DNA of 64,000 nt from Longimicrobium sp. (GCA_036387335.1 DASVTZ010000217.1:1-64000), one strand, 5' to 3'. Positions 29,069-38,276 are shown, counted from the stretch's first letter. The notes: generated by a model from the sequence alone, not told the origin. Numbers and translations are program-made.

Positions 29069-31774
29069 ATGCTTCCAGACCGACACGCGGCAGCCTCCAG
29101 GCTTCGCCTGCGCAGGGCGCTGCTCTTCGCGGCGCTCGGCTACGTTTACGTGGCGGCCGTGCTCGCCGTGCTCTGCGGCGCGGTCGTCATTCTGGCGAGG
29201 CTCGGGCTGGGCGCGATCGGGTGGTACGCGCTGGGCGGGCTGGTCTTCTACCTCGTCATCGCGCTCGTGGTGGGGTTCGCGCCTCCCGCCGGAAGGCTGG
29301 TGACCCGCGAGGAGTGCCCCGAGCTCTTCCGCGCGATCGACCGCGCACGCGGGGAGATGCGCGCGCCCGGGCTGGACGGCGTGTTCCTGACGCACGAGCT
29401 GAACGCGGGTGTGATGGAGCGCCCGCGCTTCGGGACGGTGGGATGGACCCAGCGCTACCTCCTGCTGGGCCTTCCCCTGCTGTACGCGCTTCCTGAAGAC
29501 GAGCTGCGGGCGATCCTGGCGCACGAGCTCGCCCACCTTTCGCGCCAGCACAGCCGCTCGCGCCGCCTCCTTGCGCGCGCGGAGGTGACGTGGCAGGTGC
29601 TGGTGACGGGCTTCACGCACTCGTTCCGCTGGGCCTCCTTTCTCTTCGCCCCCTTCTTCCGCTGGTACACGCCCCGGCTGGAGGCACGGACCCAGGAGGC
29701 GAGCCGGGGCCACGAGTTCGAGAGCGACCACCTCGGCGCGCGCGTGTCCGGCGTGGAGGTGGCGGCGCGCGCCCTTCTGCGGCTCACGCTGTGGACGGTG
29801 CGGCTGGAGCGGGTGGTGTGGCCGTCCGTCTTCCGCGGTTCGCTGGAGCGGCCCGCGCCCGCCGCGGACGACTTCCTCGGCGTGCTGGACGTGGTGCGCG
29901 AGCCGCTCGCCCCGGCGGAGGTGGAGCGCGGAGTGCGCGCGGCGCTGCGCGACCGCACGCTGGACAGCCACAGCCATCCCAGCCTGGCGGACCGCCTGGA
30001 GGCGCTCGGCGCGGACCCGGCGGAGGCGGAGCGCGCCCTTGCGGCGGCAACGGGCGAGTCCGCCGCGGCGGCGTTCCTGGGCCCGGCCGCCCCGACGCTG
30101 GCTTCCGAGGTGGGCGCGGCGTGGGCGGAGACCGCCGGACACCTCTGGCGGCAGTGCCACGCGGATGCCCGCGTCTGGACCGATGCCGCGCATCCCGCCG
30201 CGGATGCGACGTGGGCGCACGCGCGCTGGGCCGCGCACTGTGAGCCGCCGGAGACCGCCATCCCCCTCCTTCGCCGCGTGCAGGACCGCACCGAGGCGCG
30301 CGTGCTCCTGGGCGCCCTCCTCCTGCAGCAGGAGGACCACGCCGCGCACGACGAGGCCGTGCGGCTGCTGGAAGCGGAGAGCCGCCGCGACACGGCGCTG
30401 GCCATCCACGCCAACGAGGCGCTGGAGCAGTACTACGCCCGCGTGGGGTGGCCCCGAGACCTTCAGCGCTGCCGCGAGCGCCGCCCCCGTCTGCGCGAGG
30501 CGGCGCTGCGTGCGCTGCAGGAGCGCACCACGCTCTCGCGGCGCGACGCGCTGCGCCCGTACCGGCTTCCGCCCTCCGCGCGCGACGAGCTCGTGGCCGC
30601 GCTGCGCGAGTTCCCAGAGATCCGCCGCGCGTACCTGGTGCAGAAGAAGGTGCGCGAGGAGGGCGAGGCGCCGGCGGTGGTGCTCGCGCTGGAGATGGGC
30701 ACCCCGTGGTACCGGCACAGCTCCGGGAACCGGGCGCTGGAGGTGTGCCAGCGACTTCTTCCCCGCGTCCAGCTCCCCGAGCCGCTGGACCTGATCGTCC
30801 CCGTGGACGGTGCCCACTCGCTGCGCGGGCGGCTGCGCAGCCTCGCCGGGGCCGAGGTCTACCGCCGGGAGGGCGCACCACCCGCCGCCGCCGCGCCCCT
30901 CTCCGTGGGGTGGTCCGCGCCCGCGTGGTACTCGCCGCGCAACCTGCTGATGGCGGGCGGCGCGGGGGTGGTGCTCGTCGCAGGCATCGCGGTCGTCGCG
31001 GATCCGGACGACGCGCCCTCTACCGCCGCGGAGCAGTCGGCCGAGGTGGGGAAGCTGCGCGCGGCCGCCACCCTGAACCCCCAGGATTCGGTCGCAGCGC
31101 GCGATTACGCGAGGGCGCTGGTGGACGAGGAGAGGTGGGACGAAGCGCGTCCGGCGCTCGAGGCGGCGGTGCGCCTCAACCCGCGCGACGCCAATCTGCG
31201 CAACTCGCTGGGGTGGGCGCTCATGCAGAAGGAGGAGTTCGAGGAGGCGGTTCCGCACCTGCGCATGGCGATCGCCCTGGACTCGGCGCACGTGGACGCG
31301 CGCCACAACCTCGCCTGGGTGCACGCCCGCCAGGGGCGATACGCCGCGGCCGAGCCCGAGTACCGCAGAGTGATCCGGCTGGCCCCGCGCCGCGCCAACG
31401 CGCACGCCGAACTCGGCGCGGTGCTCCTCTACCTCAACCGGCTGGACGAAGCCGAGATGGAGCTGGACGAAGCGGTGCGCCTGGACCCCAGCGACCCCGC
31501 GAACCACCTGGCGCGCGCGCGGGCGTACAAGGCGCGGAGCGACCTGGGCGGGGCGGTGGAGTCGTATCGCAAGGCCGCCGCGCTCGATCCACAGGCGTAC
31601 GTCTGGGCCGAGGTTGGGCACATCGAGCACCTGCGCGGCAACTTCCGCGAGTCCGCCGCCGCGTTCGAGATGGCGGCGAAGGCGGATCCCAAGTACTTCG
31701 AAAAGGATGAGTACCGGCGCGAGATCTGGGAGGCCTCGCAAGCCGGGCGGATGTACGTGCCGCCCGAGTCGTAG
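29069..31774 (+). CDS. M48-type membrane metalloprotease with C-terminal TPR repeats
   Basis: A 901-residue protein with two N-terminal membrane helices (about 17-46 and 50-71) and an M48-like metalloprotease domain: HELAH (152-156) and a third ligand near E218 in HEFESDHLGA. A long central region (about 300-640) without recognised motifs is followed by another membrane helix (about 627-650, LLMAGGAGVVLVAGIAVVA) and five or so TPR-like repeats (about 670-890, with NPRDANLRNSLGWALMQKEEFEEAV). It could sense or degrade damaged membrane proteins with TPRs recruiting partners. The start is the ATG at 29069; upstream in-frame sequence is non-coding in character. Confidence 0.85.
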   Translation: MLPDRHAAASRLRLRRALLFAALGYVYVAAVLAVLCGAVVILARLGLGAIGWYALGGLVFYLVIALVVGFAPPAGRLVTREECPELFRAIDRARGEMRAPGLDGVFLTHELNAGVMERPRFGTVGWTQRYLLLGLPLLYALPEDELRAILAHELAHLSRQHSRSRRLLARAEVTWQVLVTGFTHSFRWASFLFAPFFRWYTPRLEARTQEASRGHEFESDHLGARVSGVEVAARALLRLTLWTVRLERVVWPSVFRGSLERPAPAADDFLGVLDVVREPLAPAEVERGVRAALRDRTLDSHSHPSLADRLEALGADPAEAERALAAATGESAAAAFLGPAAPTLASEVGAAWAETAGHLWRQCHADARVWTDAAHPAADATWAHARWAAHCEPPETAIPLLRRVQDRTEARVLLGALLLQQEDHAAHDEAVRLLEAESRRDTALAIHANEALEQYYARVGWPRDLQRCRERRPRLREAALRALQERTTLSRRDALRPYRLPPSARDELVAALREFPEIRRAYLVQKKVREEGEAPAVVLALEMGTPWYRHSSGNRALEVCQRLLPRVQLPEPLDLIVPVDGAHSLRGRLRSLAGAEVYRREGAPPAAAAPLSVGWSAPAWYSPRNLLMAGGAGVVLVAGIAVVADPDDAPSTAAEQSAEVGKLRAAATLNPQDSVAARDYARALVDEERWDEARPALEAAVRLNPRDANLRNSLGWALMQKEEFEEAVPHLRMAIALDSAHVDARHNLAWVHARQGRYAAAEPEYRRVIRLAPRRANAHAELGAVLLYLNRLDEAEMELDEAVRLDPSDPANHLARARAYKARSDLGGAVESYRKAAALDPQAYVWAEVGHIEHLRGNFRESAAAFEMAAKADPKYFEKDEYRREIWEASQAGRMYVPPES

Positions 31775-31800
31775 CGGCGGCCAGGTTGTTGAACAGCGGG

Positions 31801-31833
31801 GCTCACGCGGAGGCGCGGAGACGCAGAGAGAAC
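31801..31833. repeat. family A short-repeat element, single arm
   Basis: GCTCACGCGGAGGCGCGGAG then ACGCAGAGAGAAC, 27 bp after the M48-TPR stop. No mirrored right arm follows. Confidence 0.8.
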
Positions 31834-32029
31834 AGCAACTTCGCGGGACTTACCAGATCCGCGAAGTGAGGTGGCTTGGTTGTTCTTTCGTGTCCGGTGT
31901 GACATCGCTGATCCGAACGGGCGGGACGGGGTAATCGCGCAGCGGGAGGCGTGAAACGAATGACGGGACGACTCGTATGCTCAGAGTGTCGATGCTGTCA
32001 TACTGGCAGCGCGCTCACCGGAGCCTACT

Positions 32030-33280
32030 ATGCGCAAAACCCTCATCATCTCTCTGGACCTGATCCGGCCGGGGGAACCGGCGACTCCTTTGTCCACGGC
32101 ATCGCTCCTGGCATATCTGCGAAGCGCGCCGGAGTACGGTGATACGTTTACGGTGGAGCACCTGGGGATCAACTTGCTCGAGGAGGAGCGAGACTCGGAG
32201 ATTGGCGCGGTAGAGGCTGCGGTGCAGGATCGTGAACCGGGCGCCTTCGATGCGATCGCGGTGGCTTGCTACGTGTGGTCCGAGCGAGTCACAGGCGGGC
32301 TGCTCCGGATGCTGCGCCGCTCAGGATTCGGGGGGACGCTGATCCTCGGCGGTCCTCAGATCACCTATGCGGCGCAGGATGATCTGCCCGTGCTGTATCC
32401 CGATGCCGATATCTTCGTCACCGGGTACGCTGAGGCGGCGCTGCATCGGGCCATCGTTGATGCTCCGCCGGAGCGGCCCGCGTTTGTTGCGGATGCCGTT
32501 GACTTCGATGCGCTCATATCCCCGTACCTGTCCGGAGCGCTGGACGTTGCTCCGGGGCAGGAGCGAGTGCGTATGGAAACCCGCCGCGGCTGCCCGTTTC
32601 GATGCTCGTTCTGCGCTCACCGAGACCTGAAGGGGAACCGGGTTCACAAGCGCCCGCAGGAGCGAGTCCGTGAAGAGCTGGATTGGCTCTCCGCGCGCGG
32701 AGTTCGGAAGGTGAACTTCCTCGACCCGGTGTTCAACCAGGGGAGCGAGTACTTGGACTTGCTCGATCACATGGTCGCCCGCGACTTCCGCGCGGATGTC
32801 ACCTTCCAGAGCCGGTTCGAGCTGATCCGCAATGGGGAGGGGGAACGCTTCGTGGAATTGGCTGGGAAGCTGAATGCGCGTCTCGAATTCGGATTGCAGA
32901 CGGCGAACGGTTCCGAGGGGAAGGCGGTCAACCGGGTAAACGCTCCTGACAAGATTCAGGACGCGATGCGCGCTTTGGACCGTGGAAAGGTGCCGTACGA
33001 GGTGAGTCTGATTTATGGCCTTCCAGGTCAGACCGTGCAGTCATTCGCGGAGAGCGTCCTTTTTCTCCAGGACAACGGCTGCTCCAACATTGTTGCCTTT
33101 CCGCTCATGCTGCTACGTGGAACGGAGTTGTTCGCGCAGAAGGAAAAATGGGGATTCAAGGAGCGGCCGGAGGGGAGGTTCGGGATCCCGGTCGTCTACG
33201 AGAGTGCCTCGTTTACGGAATCCGAGTGGTTCCTCATGAAGGAGATCGCGGACGGCCTTGGGGCACACGAGCGGGTCTAA
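32030..33280 (+). CDS. B12-binding-domain radical SAM enzyme
   Basis: A 416-residue protein. The N-terminal ~150 residues form a Rossmann-like domain as in cobalamin-binding radical SAM enzymes, but the DxHxxG motif of base-off B12 binding is absent. The radical SAM domain has C188-x3-C192-x2-C195 (RGCPFRCSFC), then EFGLQTAN and SLIYGLPGQT. GGAG lies 8 nt before the ATG. Base composition and codon use are visibly less GC-rich than in neighbouring genes, suggesting recent transfer. No precursor peptide or partner gene is evident, so the substrate is unknown. The family includes methyltransferases and enzymes of hopanoid, tetrapyrrole and RiPP pathways. Confidence 0.87.
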   Translation: MRKTLIISLDLIRPGEPATPLSTASLLAYLRSAPEYGDTFTVEHLGINLLEEERDSEIGAVEAAVQDREPGAFDAIAVACYVWSERVTGGLLRMLRRSGFGGTLILGGPQITYAAQDDLPVLYPDADIFVTGYAEAALHRAIVDAPPERPAFVADAVDFDALISPYLSGALDVAPGQERVRMETRRGCPFRCSFCAHRDLKGNRVHKRPQERVREELDWLSARGVRKVNFLDPVFNQGSEYLDLLDHMVARDFRADVTFQSRFELIRNGEGERFVELAGKLNARLEFGLQTANGSEGKAVNRVNAPDKIQDAMRALDRGKVPYEVSLIYGLPGQTVQSFAESVLFLQDNGCSNIVAFPLMLLRGTELFAQKEKWGFKERPEGRFGIPVVYESASFTESEWFLMKEIADGLGAHERV

Positions 33281-33383
33281 GGGTGAGAGAGCGCCACGGC
33301 GCGCGTAAGCTCGCGCGGCCATTGTCCCGCCGCGGGGGGAAGGGTAGCTTCGGGGCATCCCGAAACCAGCCCCGCGACGAACG

Positions 33384-34202
33384 ATGCCGAGCGACCCCAT
33401 CCTCAGCCACACCCACGTCCACGCCCCCGGCCGCACGCCCGAGCGGTGGCTCCTGGTGCTGCACGGCATCTACGGCTCGGGGCGCAACTGGGGGACGATC
33501 GCGCGGCGGCTGGTGGAGCGGCGGCCGGAGTGGGGCGCGGTGCTCACCGACCTGCGCATGCACGGCGCCTCACGCGGCTTCGCGGGGCCCCACACCGTGG
33601 CCGCCAGCGCCGGCGACGTGGCCGCGCTCGCCGGGCACCTGCAGGGCGAGGTGGCGGCGGTTATGGGGCACTCGTTCGGCGGCAAGGTGGCGCTCACCTA
33701 CGCGGGCACCGCGCCGGCCGGGCTGCGGCAGGTGTGGATCATGGACTCCACGCCCGCCGTGCGCGCGCCGGAGGGGAGCGCGTGGCGGATGATCGAGGCG
33801 ATCCGCTCCTTGCCGCCCGAGTTCGCGTCGCGCGCGGAGGCGGTGCAGGGGCTGATGGCGAAGGGGTACGACGAGGGGCTGGGCGCGTGGATGGCCATCA
33901 ACCTGGAGCCGCACGAGGGACGCTACCGCTGGCGCCTGGACTTCGACGTGATGGAGGAGATGCTGCGCGACTTCTTCCGCACCGACCTGTGGGAGACGGT
34001 GGCGCGCCCGCCGCAGGGGGTGGAGCTGCACTTCGTGAAGGCCAGCGAGTCCAACACGCTGGAAGAGTCCGCCGCGGCGCGCGTGGAGGCGGCGGGGGCG
34101 GCCACCGGGCGCGTCTTCCTCCACCGGCTGGAGGGCGGGCACTGGATCAACACCGACAACCCCGAGGGGGTGCTCGACCTCCTCGTAAGGAACCTGCCGT
34201 AG
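33384..34202 (+). CDS. alpha/beta hydrolase
   Basis: A 272-residue cytoplasmic hydrolase. Hydrolase-fold features are LHGIYGSGRNW (oxyanion region), the nucleophile elbow GHSFGG (Ser about 96) and the C-terminal histidine in LEGGHWINTDNP. It resembles the YbfF/ABHD11 esterase group by LLVLHGIYGSGRNWGTIARRL. The GNAT gene starts 2 nt after its stop and is probably co-translated. Natural substrate is unknown. Confidence 0.9.
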   Translation: MPSDPILSHTHVHAPGRTPERWLLVLHGIYGSGRNWGTIARRLVERRPEWGAVLTDLRMHGASRGFAGPHTVAASAGDVAALAGHLQGEVAAVMGHSFGGKVALTYAGTAPAGLRQVWIMDSTPAVRAPEGSAWRMIEAIRSLPPEFASRAEAVQGLMAKGYDEGLGAWMAINLEPHEGRYRWRLDFDVMEEMLRDFFRTDLWETVARPPQGVELHFVKASESNTLEESAAARVEAAGAATGRVFLHRLEGGHWINTDNPEGVLDLLVRNLP

Positions 34203-34204
34203 CC

Positions 34205-34636
34205 GTGTCGCTCATCATCCGCCGCGCCCACCCGGACGATGCGCCGCGCCTGGCCGTTCTGGCGCGCGCCCATGCCGCCGCGGTGACCTCGGAGTACGTG
34301 GCTTCGCATCCCGTATTCACCGCATCGGAGGGGACGCGGCTCGTAGGATTTTACGCGCTGGAGGACGAAGGGGAGCGGTGGACGCTGCGCCACCTCTGGG
34401 TCGCTGCGGAGTGGACGGGGCGGGGGCGCGGCCGGTGGATGTTCACGGACGCGGTGCGCCGCGTGCGCCGGGCCCGCGCCGCCGCGCTGCGCCTGGTGCC
34501 GGAGCGGGGGGCGGAGGCGTTCTTTCTGAAGATGGGCGTCGCCGCGGTGGAGGGCGGGCCGACGCTGGAGCTGGACCCCGCCACCTGGGAGGAGCCGCTC
34601 GCGGACAGCGTATCAGGCGCCGCCTTCGCCGAGTAG
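34205..34636 (+). CDS. GNAT-family N-acetyltransferase
   Basis: A 143-residue acetyltransferase-like protein beginning at GTG 2 nt after the hydrolase stop. IIRRAHPDDAPRLAVLARAHAAAV is a typical GNAT N-terminus and HLWVAAEWTGRGRGRWMFTDAV is the acetyl-CoA binding strand and loop (R/Q-x-x-G-x-G/A region). The C-terminal end overlaps the convergent glycerate kinase gene by 24 bp. Substrate is unknown. Confidence 0.78.
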   Translation: MSLIIRRAHPDDAPRLAVLARAHAAAVTSEYVASHPVFTASEGTRLVGFYALEDEGERWTLRHLWVAAEWTGRGRGRWMFTDAVRRVRRARAAALRLVPERGAEAFFLKMGVAAVEGGPTLELDPATWEEPLADSVSGAAFAE

Positions 34637-35929
34637 CACCAGCACCACGTCGCCCACGTTGGTGCCGGTGGGGCCGGTGACCACCAGCTCGCCGGTGGCG
34701 CGGAAGAAGGTGTGGCTGTCGTTGCGGTCGAGCGCGGCGCGCGCATCCTCGCCGCGCTCCCTTGCGCGCGCCACCGTCCCGGAGTCCACCATGGCGCCGG
34801 CGGCGGAGGTGGGCCCGTCCACTCCATCCGTGCCCAGCGTGGCGGCCACGGTCCCGTGTTCATCGGCGATCTCCAGCGCCAGCGCGAGGGCGAGCTCCTG
34901 GTTGCGCCCGCCTCGCCCCTTCCCGCGCACCGTCACCGTCGTCTCGCCGCCGAAAAGGAGCGCGAGCGGGCCGTCGTGCTCCCCGCGCCGCCGTCGTGCG
35001 AGCGCGGCGATGTCGCGGGCGGCGTCGCGGGCCTCTCCCGCCAGGTTGTCCGCCACGATCTCCGCGCGGTAGCCCATCGCCTCCGCCGCGCGCGCCGCTC
35101 CGGCGAGCGCATCGCCCACCGACGCCACCACATGCGCGGACGAGCGGCGGAACGCGGGGTCGCCGGGCTTCGGCGTCTCCGGCACCACACCGGCGGCGCC
35201 GGCCTGGAGGTGGGCCATGACGGCAGCGGGCGTCCTCACGCCGTACTTCCGCAGCACCGCCACCGCCTGCGCGAACGTGGTGGTGTCGGGCACGCCGGGC
35301 CCGGAGCCGATCACGTCCAGCGGCGAACCCACCACGTCCGAGATCGCGAGCGTCACCAGCCGCGCCGGTGCGGCCGCGCGCGCCAGCCCGCCCCCCGCGA
35401 TGCGCGACAGGTGCTTGCGTACGGCGTTCATCTCGCCGATCTCGGCCCCGGCGCGCAGGAGGGCCGCCGTCACCTCGCGAACGTCCGTGAGCCCCACCGC
35501 GGCAGGCGGGCACGGCCAGAGCGCCGACGCCCCGCCGGAGAGCAAGCAGAGCACCAGGTCGCGCTCCCCCGCCGAGCGCGCCACCTCGAGCGCCGCCACC
35601 GCGCCGGCGAGGCCGTGCGTGTCCGGCACCGGGTGCGCGGCTTCCCACACCTCGATCCCCGGCAGCTCCACGCCCCCGCCGTGCGGCACCGTGACGCATC
35701 CCCCCGCCACGCGATCCCCGAGCACTTCCAGCGCCCCGCGCGCCATCCCCGCCGCCGCCTTCCCCGCGCCGACGATCAGCACCCGCTCCACATCCCCCAG
35801 CTCCACCCGCTGTCCGCCCACCGCCAGCGCACCGCCCTCACGCCGCACCGCACGGAGCACGGCCGCGCGCGGATCCACCGCGTCTATCGCGGCGTCGAGG
35901 ATGCGGCGGGCGTCATCGCGCAGGGGCAT
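34613..35929 (-). CDS. glycerate 2-kinase (MOFRL family)
   Basis: Phosphorylates D-glycerate, linking glyoxylate or serine breakdown to glycolysis. The 438-residue protein has the DUF4147/MOFRL two-domain layout: VLIVGAGKAAAGMA and LLSGGASALWPCP in the N-terminal domain, IGSGPGVPDTTTF in the middle, and LFGGETTVTVRGKGRGGRNQELAL with TDGVDGPTSAAGA in the C-terminal domain. It lies 0.6 kb from a glyoxylate/hydroxypyruvate reductase on the same strand, with a VOC gene on the opposite strand between, so the pair may support glyoxylate use. The 3' end overlaps the GNAT gene. Confidence 0.92.
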   Translation of the reverse strand: MPLRDDARRILDAAIDAVDPRAAVLRAVRREGGALAVGGQRVELGDVERVLIVGAGKAAAGMARGALEVLGDRVAGGCVTVPHGGGVELPGIEVWEAAHPVPDTHGLAGAVAALEVARSAGERDLVLCLLSGGASALWPCPPAAVGLTDVREVTAALLRAGAEIGEMNAVRKHLSRIAGGGLARAAAPARLVTLAISDVVGSPLDVIGSGPGVPDTTTFAQAVAVLRKYGVRTPAAVMAHLQAGAAGVVPETPKPGDPAFRRSSAHVVASVGDALAGAARAAEAMGYRAEIVADNLAGEARDAARDIAALARRRRGEHDGPLALLFGGETTVTVRGKGRGGRNQELALALALEIADEHGTVAATLGTDGVDGPTSAAGAMVDSGTVARARERGEDARAALDRNDSHTFFRATGELVVTGPTGTNVGDVVLVLLGEGGA

Positions 35930-36059
35930 GGCCGGATCTGGTCGTTAGTCGGCGGGAAGGGGCGCCGGAGCCCTGGACAATCGGCGGCGCAGGTGCCTAC
36001 GTTGGCGCGCCATGCCCGCCAGCCGTCGTGCGGCTCCGCCCCCATCTTTCCACGATGAT

Positions 36060-36500
36060 ATGACGATCAAGCGGATGGACAACGTTCTCATCGTCGTCGA
36101 GGACATCGAGGCCGCCAAAGCCTTCTTCGCCGAGCTCGGCATGGAGCTGGAAGGCGAGACGACGGTCGAGGGGCCCTGGGTAGACCAGACCGTGGGGCTC
36201 GAGGGCGTCTGTGCCGACATCGCCATGCTGAAGACCCCGGACGGCCACGGCCGCGTGGAGCTGACGAAGTTCCACACCCCGCCGGCGGTCAAAACCGAGC
36301 CGGCAAACGCGCCGTCGAACGCGTTGGGCATACGCCGCATCATGTTCGCCGTGGACGACGTGGACGGCACCGTCGCCCGCCTGCGCCCCCACGGCGCCGA
36401 GCTCGTCGGCGAGATCGCGCAGTACAAGGACGTCTACCGGCTCTGCTTCGTGCGCGGCCCTGAGGGCATCATCATCGGACTGGCCCAGCAGCTCAGGTGA
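36060..36500 (+). CDS. VOC-superfamily (glyoxalase-like) protein
   Basis: A 146-residue vicinal-oxygen-chelate fold protein with two beta-alpha-beta-beta-beta halves: IKRMDNVLIVVEDIEAAKAFFAELGM and LGIRRIMFAVDDVDGTVARLRPHGAEL. Likely metal ligands include the E in GRVELTKFH and the C-terminal RGPEGIIIGLAQ. The start could also be the in-frame ATG at 36012; neither has a strong ribosome-binding site. Glyoxalase, dioxygenase and antibiotic-resistance activities all occur in this fold, so the reaction is unknown. Confidence 0.82.
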   Translation: MTIKRMDNVLIVVEDIEAAKAFFAELGMELEGETTVEGPWVDQTVGLEGVCADIAMLKTPDGHGRVELTKFHTPPAVKTEPANAPSNALGIRRIMFAVDDVDGTVARLRPHGAELVGEIAQYKDVYRLCFVRGPEGIIIGLAQQLR

Positions 36501-36513
36501 GCCTTGATCTCTC

Positions 36514-36545
36514 GCGCACTAACGCACTAACGCACTAACGCACTT
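36514..36545. repeat. family B short-repeat element, single arm
   Basis: Four 8-bp units of the type CGCACTAA fill the 45-bp gap between the convergent VOC and dehydrogenase genes. It matches one arm of the elements at 11407 and 12957. Confidence 0.85.
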
Positions 36546-37487
36546 TCACCCCCTCACCGGCGTCAGCGCCTGCCGCCCGCCCAGCACCGCGTGCACGTTG
36601 CGCGCGGCGAGCATCGCCATCTCCGTGCGGGTGCCGCGCGTGGCGGAGCCGATGTGGGGGAGGAGGATGACGTTCGGGAGCTCCAGCAGGCCCGGGTGCA
36701 CGGCGGGCTCGTGCTCGTACACGTCGAGTCCCGCCGCGGAGATCGGACCATCGCGGAGAGCGTCGACCAGGGCGGCTTCGTCCACCAGCGCGCCGCGGGC
36801 AGTGTTAATGAGGACGCTCCCCGGGCGCATCCGGCGGAGTGCATCGCGGCTGAAGGCGTGGCGCGTCTCGGGGGTGAGCGGCGCGTGGAGCGACAGGACG
36901 TCGCTGCGGGCCAGGAGGTCGTCGAACTCCACGCGCTCCGCCCGCAGCGTCTCTTCGTCATCGGGGGAAAGCGGGGTGCGGGAGTGGTAGACCACGTGCA
37001 TTCCGAAGCCCCCCGCCCGCCGCGCGACCGCCTTCCCGATGCGCCCCATCCCAAAGATCCCCAGCGTCCTTCCTTCGAGATCGCCGCCGAGGTAGTCCCA
37101 GAACCCCCACCCGGCGAACTCCCCCGCGCGCAGCGAGCGCTCCGCCTGCGGAAGCCGCCGCACGGCCGCCAGGATCAGCGCCCAGGCCAGGTCCGCCGTC
37201 GCGCCGGTGAGGACGTCGGGAGTGTTGGTGACGACGATCCCGCGCGCGCGGCACGCCGCCACGTCCACGTGCTCGTACCCGACCACCGCGTTCGCCACCA
37301 CGCGCAGCCGTGGCGCCCGCTCCAGCAGAGCCGCATCCACGCGGTCCGTCAGCAGGCAGAGGAGCGCCTGCGCCTCGCCAAGCGCATCACGCCATCCATC
37401 CGGCCCGGCGACGGTCCCCACCTCGCGCAGCAACGCCAGCGCCTCGTCCGGAAGCGGAAAGGTGGTCGCGATGATCGGCTCAGGCAT
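36546..37487 (-). CDS. D-2-hydroxyacid dehydrogenase, glyoxylate/hydroxypyruvate reductase-like
   Basis: NAD(P)H-dependent reduction of glyoxylate or hydroxypyruvate. The 313-residue protein has the GRHPR-like layout: ANAVVGYEHVD and VVTNTPDVLTGATADLAWALIL at the substrate side, coenzyme motif GIFGMGRIGKAVA, catalytic R in INTARGALVDE, E in DVYEHEPAVHP and H in LLPHIGSAT. The following residues around the dinucleotide loop (SRTPLS) suggest NADPH preference. Its proximity to glycerate kinase supports a glyoxylate-to-glycerate route. Confidence 0.9.
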   Translation of the reverse strand: MPEPIIATTFPLPDEALALLREVGTVAGPDGWRDALGEAQALLCLLTDRVDAALLERAPRLRVVANAVVGYEHVDVAACRARGIVVTNTPDVLTGATADLAWALILAAVRRLPQAERSLRAGEFAGWGFWDYLGGDLEGRTLGIFGMGRIGKAVARRAGGFGMHVVYHSRTPLSPDDEETLRAERVEFDDLLARSDVLSLHAPLTPETRHAFSRDALRRMRPGSVLINTARGALVDEAALVDALRDGPISAAGLDVYEHEPAVHPGLLELPNVILLPHIGSATRGTRTEMAMLAARNVHAVLGGRQALTPVRG

Positions 37488-37514
37488 CGTCCCGTATCCG
37501 GCTGAAAAGCAATT

Positions 37515-37602
37515 TCACACAGAGGCGCAGAGGGTTACGGAAAGGGCACGGAGAAAACCTTTTTGTTGTTCCTTGCGGGTTATCTCTCTGTCTCTGTGTG
37601 AG
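37515..37602. repeat. family A short-repeat inverted element, mixed subtype
   Basis: The left arm TCACACAGAGGCGCAGAGGG and right arm ending CTCTCTGTCTCTGTGTGAG are mirrored, with AACCTTTTTGTTGTT near the centre. The right arm overlaps the 3' end and stop codon of the GNAT gene at 37580. Confidence 0.83.
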
Positions 37603-38143
37603 GAAAATCCCCGATGCCCTTCTCCCAGAGCGAGATGCTCGCGCCCGCCAGCCCCAGCTTGGTGTGCTCGCGGATGCTCATCTCGCTGAACCCCAGCGCC
37701 TTCACCACGGGATGGATGGCGCGGCGCCGGCGCTGGAACGCGGTGCGCAGGTGGCGGATGCCACTCGCGGCGAGCCGGGCTTCCAGCGCGGCCAGCGCCT
37801 CGCGTGCCACGCCCGTGCCCCGGTGCGCGGGGACGACCAGGATCATCCCCAGCAGCGCCACGTCCGGCTCGGGATGCGCGGCCCACCAGCCGAGCGCGCC
37901 GGCATCGGTGCCGTCGGCCAGCGAGATCAGCGCGACCTCGCGGCCGGGGCGCGCGGCGGCCTCGCGGATCTCGTGCGCGGCGCTCTCCGGGGTCGCACGC
38001 TCTAGCTCGGCAACGATGGCGAAGTAGTCCGGGGTAGCGTCGAAGACGGCCTGCAGGCGCGGCGCGTCGTCCAGCCCCAGCGGGCGGATGACGAGACGCG
38101 CGGACTCGATGACGGGATCTTCCTGGGACGGCACGCGCTGCAC
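37580..38143 (-). CDS. GNAT-family N-acetyltransferase with repeat-derived C-terminus
   Basis: A 187-residue RimJ/RimL-like acetyltransferase. ARLVIRPLGLDDAPRLQAVFDATPDYF is the N-terminal strand and helix, and LGMILVVPAHRGTGVAREALAALEARLAASG holds the acetyl-CoA loop. The last residues, PHTETER and the stop, are read from the arm of the family A repeat, so the original C-terminus has been replaced. An alternative ATG lies 11 codons downstream. Substrate unknown. Confidence 0.85.
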   Translation of the reverse strand: MQRVPSQEDPVIESARLVIRPLGLDDAPRLQAVFDATPDYFAIVAELERATPESAAHEIREAAARPGREVALISLADGTDAGALGWWAAHPEPDVALLGMILVVPAHRGTGVAREALAALEARLAASGIRHLRTAFQRRRRAIHPVVKALGFSEMSIREHTKLGLAGASISLWEKGIGDFPHTETER

Positions 38144-38276
38144 GGTTCGGGACTCGGCGAAAGCGGGCGGGGAAGTTGCCCCGGACCCGCCCGCGGCGTC
38201 AAGTTACCCGCCGCGCGCGCGTCCGCCCGTGGATGCGCCCGGGGGAGATCCACAGCGGAAGGCGGGGAGCGGTTCG

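Noticed and set aside
28979-31741. Open frame antisense to the M48-TPR gene
   Set aside because: No domain or start signal, biased composition, and the sense strand encodes clear HELAH and TPR repeats.
31951-32142. Cys-rich small ORF (CSECRCC) before the radical SAM gene as a RiPP precursor
   Set aside because: It overlaps the radical SAM gene's first 38 codons, has poor ribosome-binding spacing for GTG, and lacks a leader/core pattern. I mention it only as weak support under the radical SAM finding.
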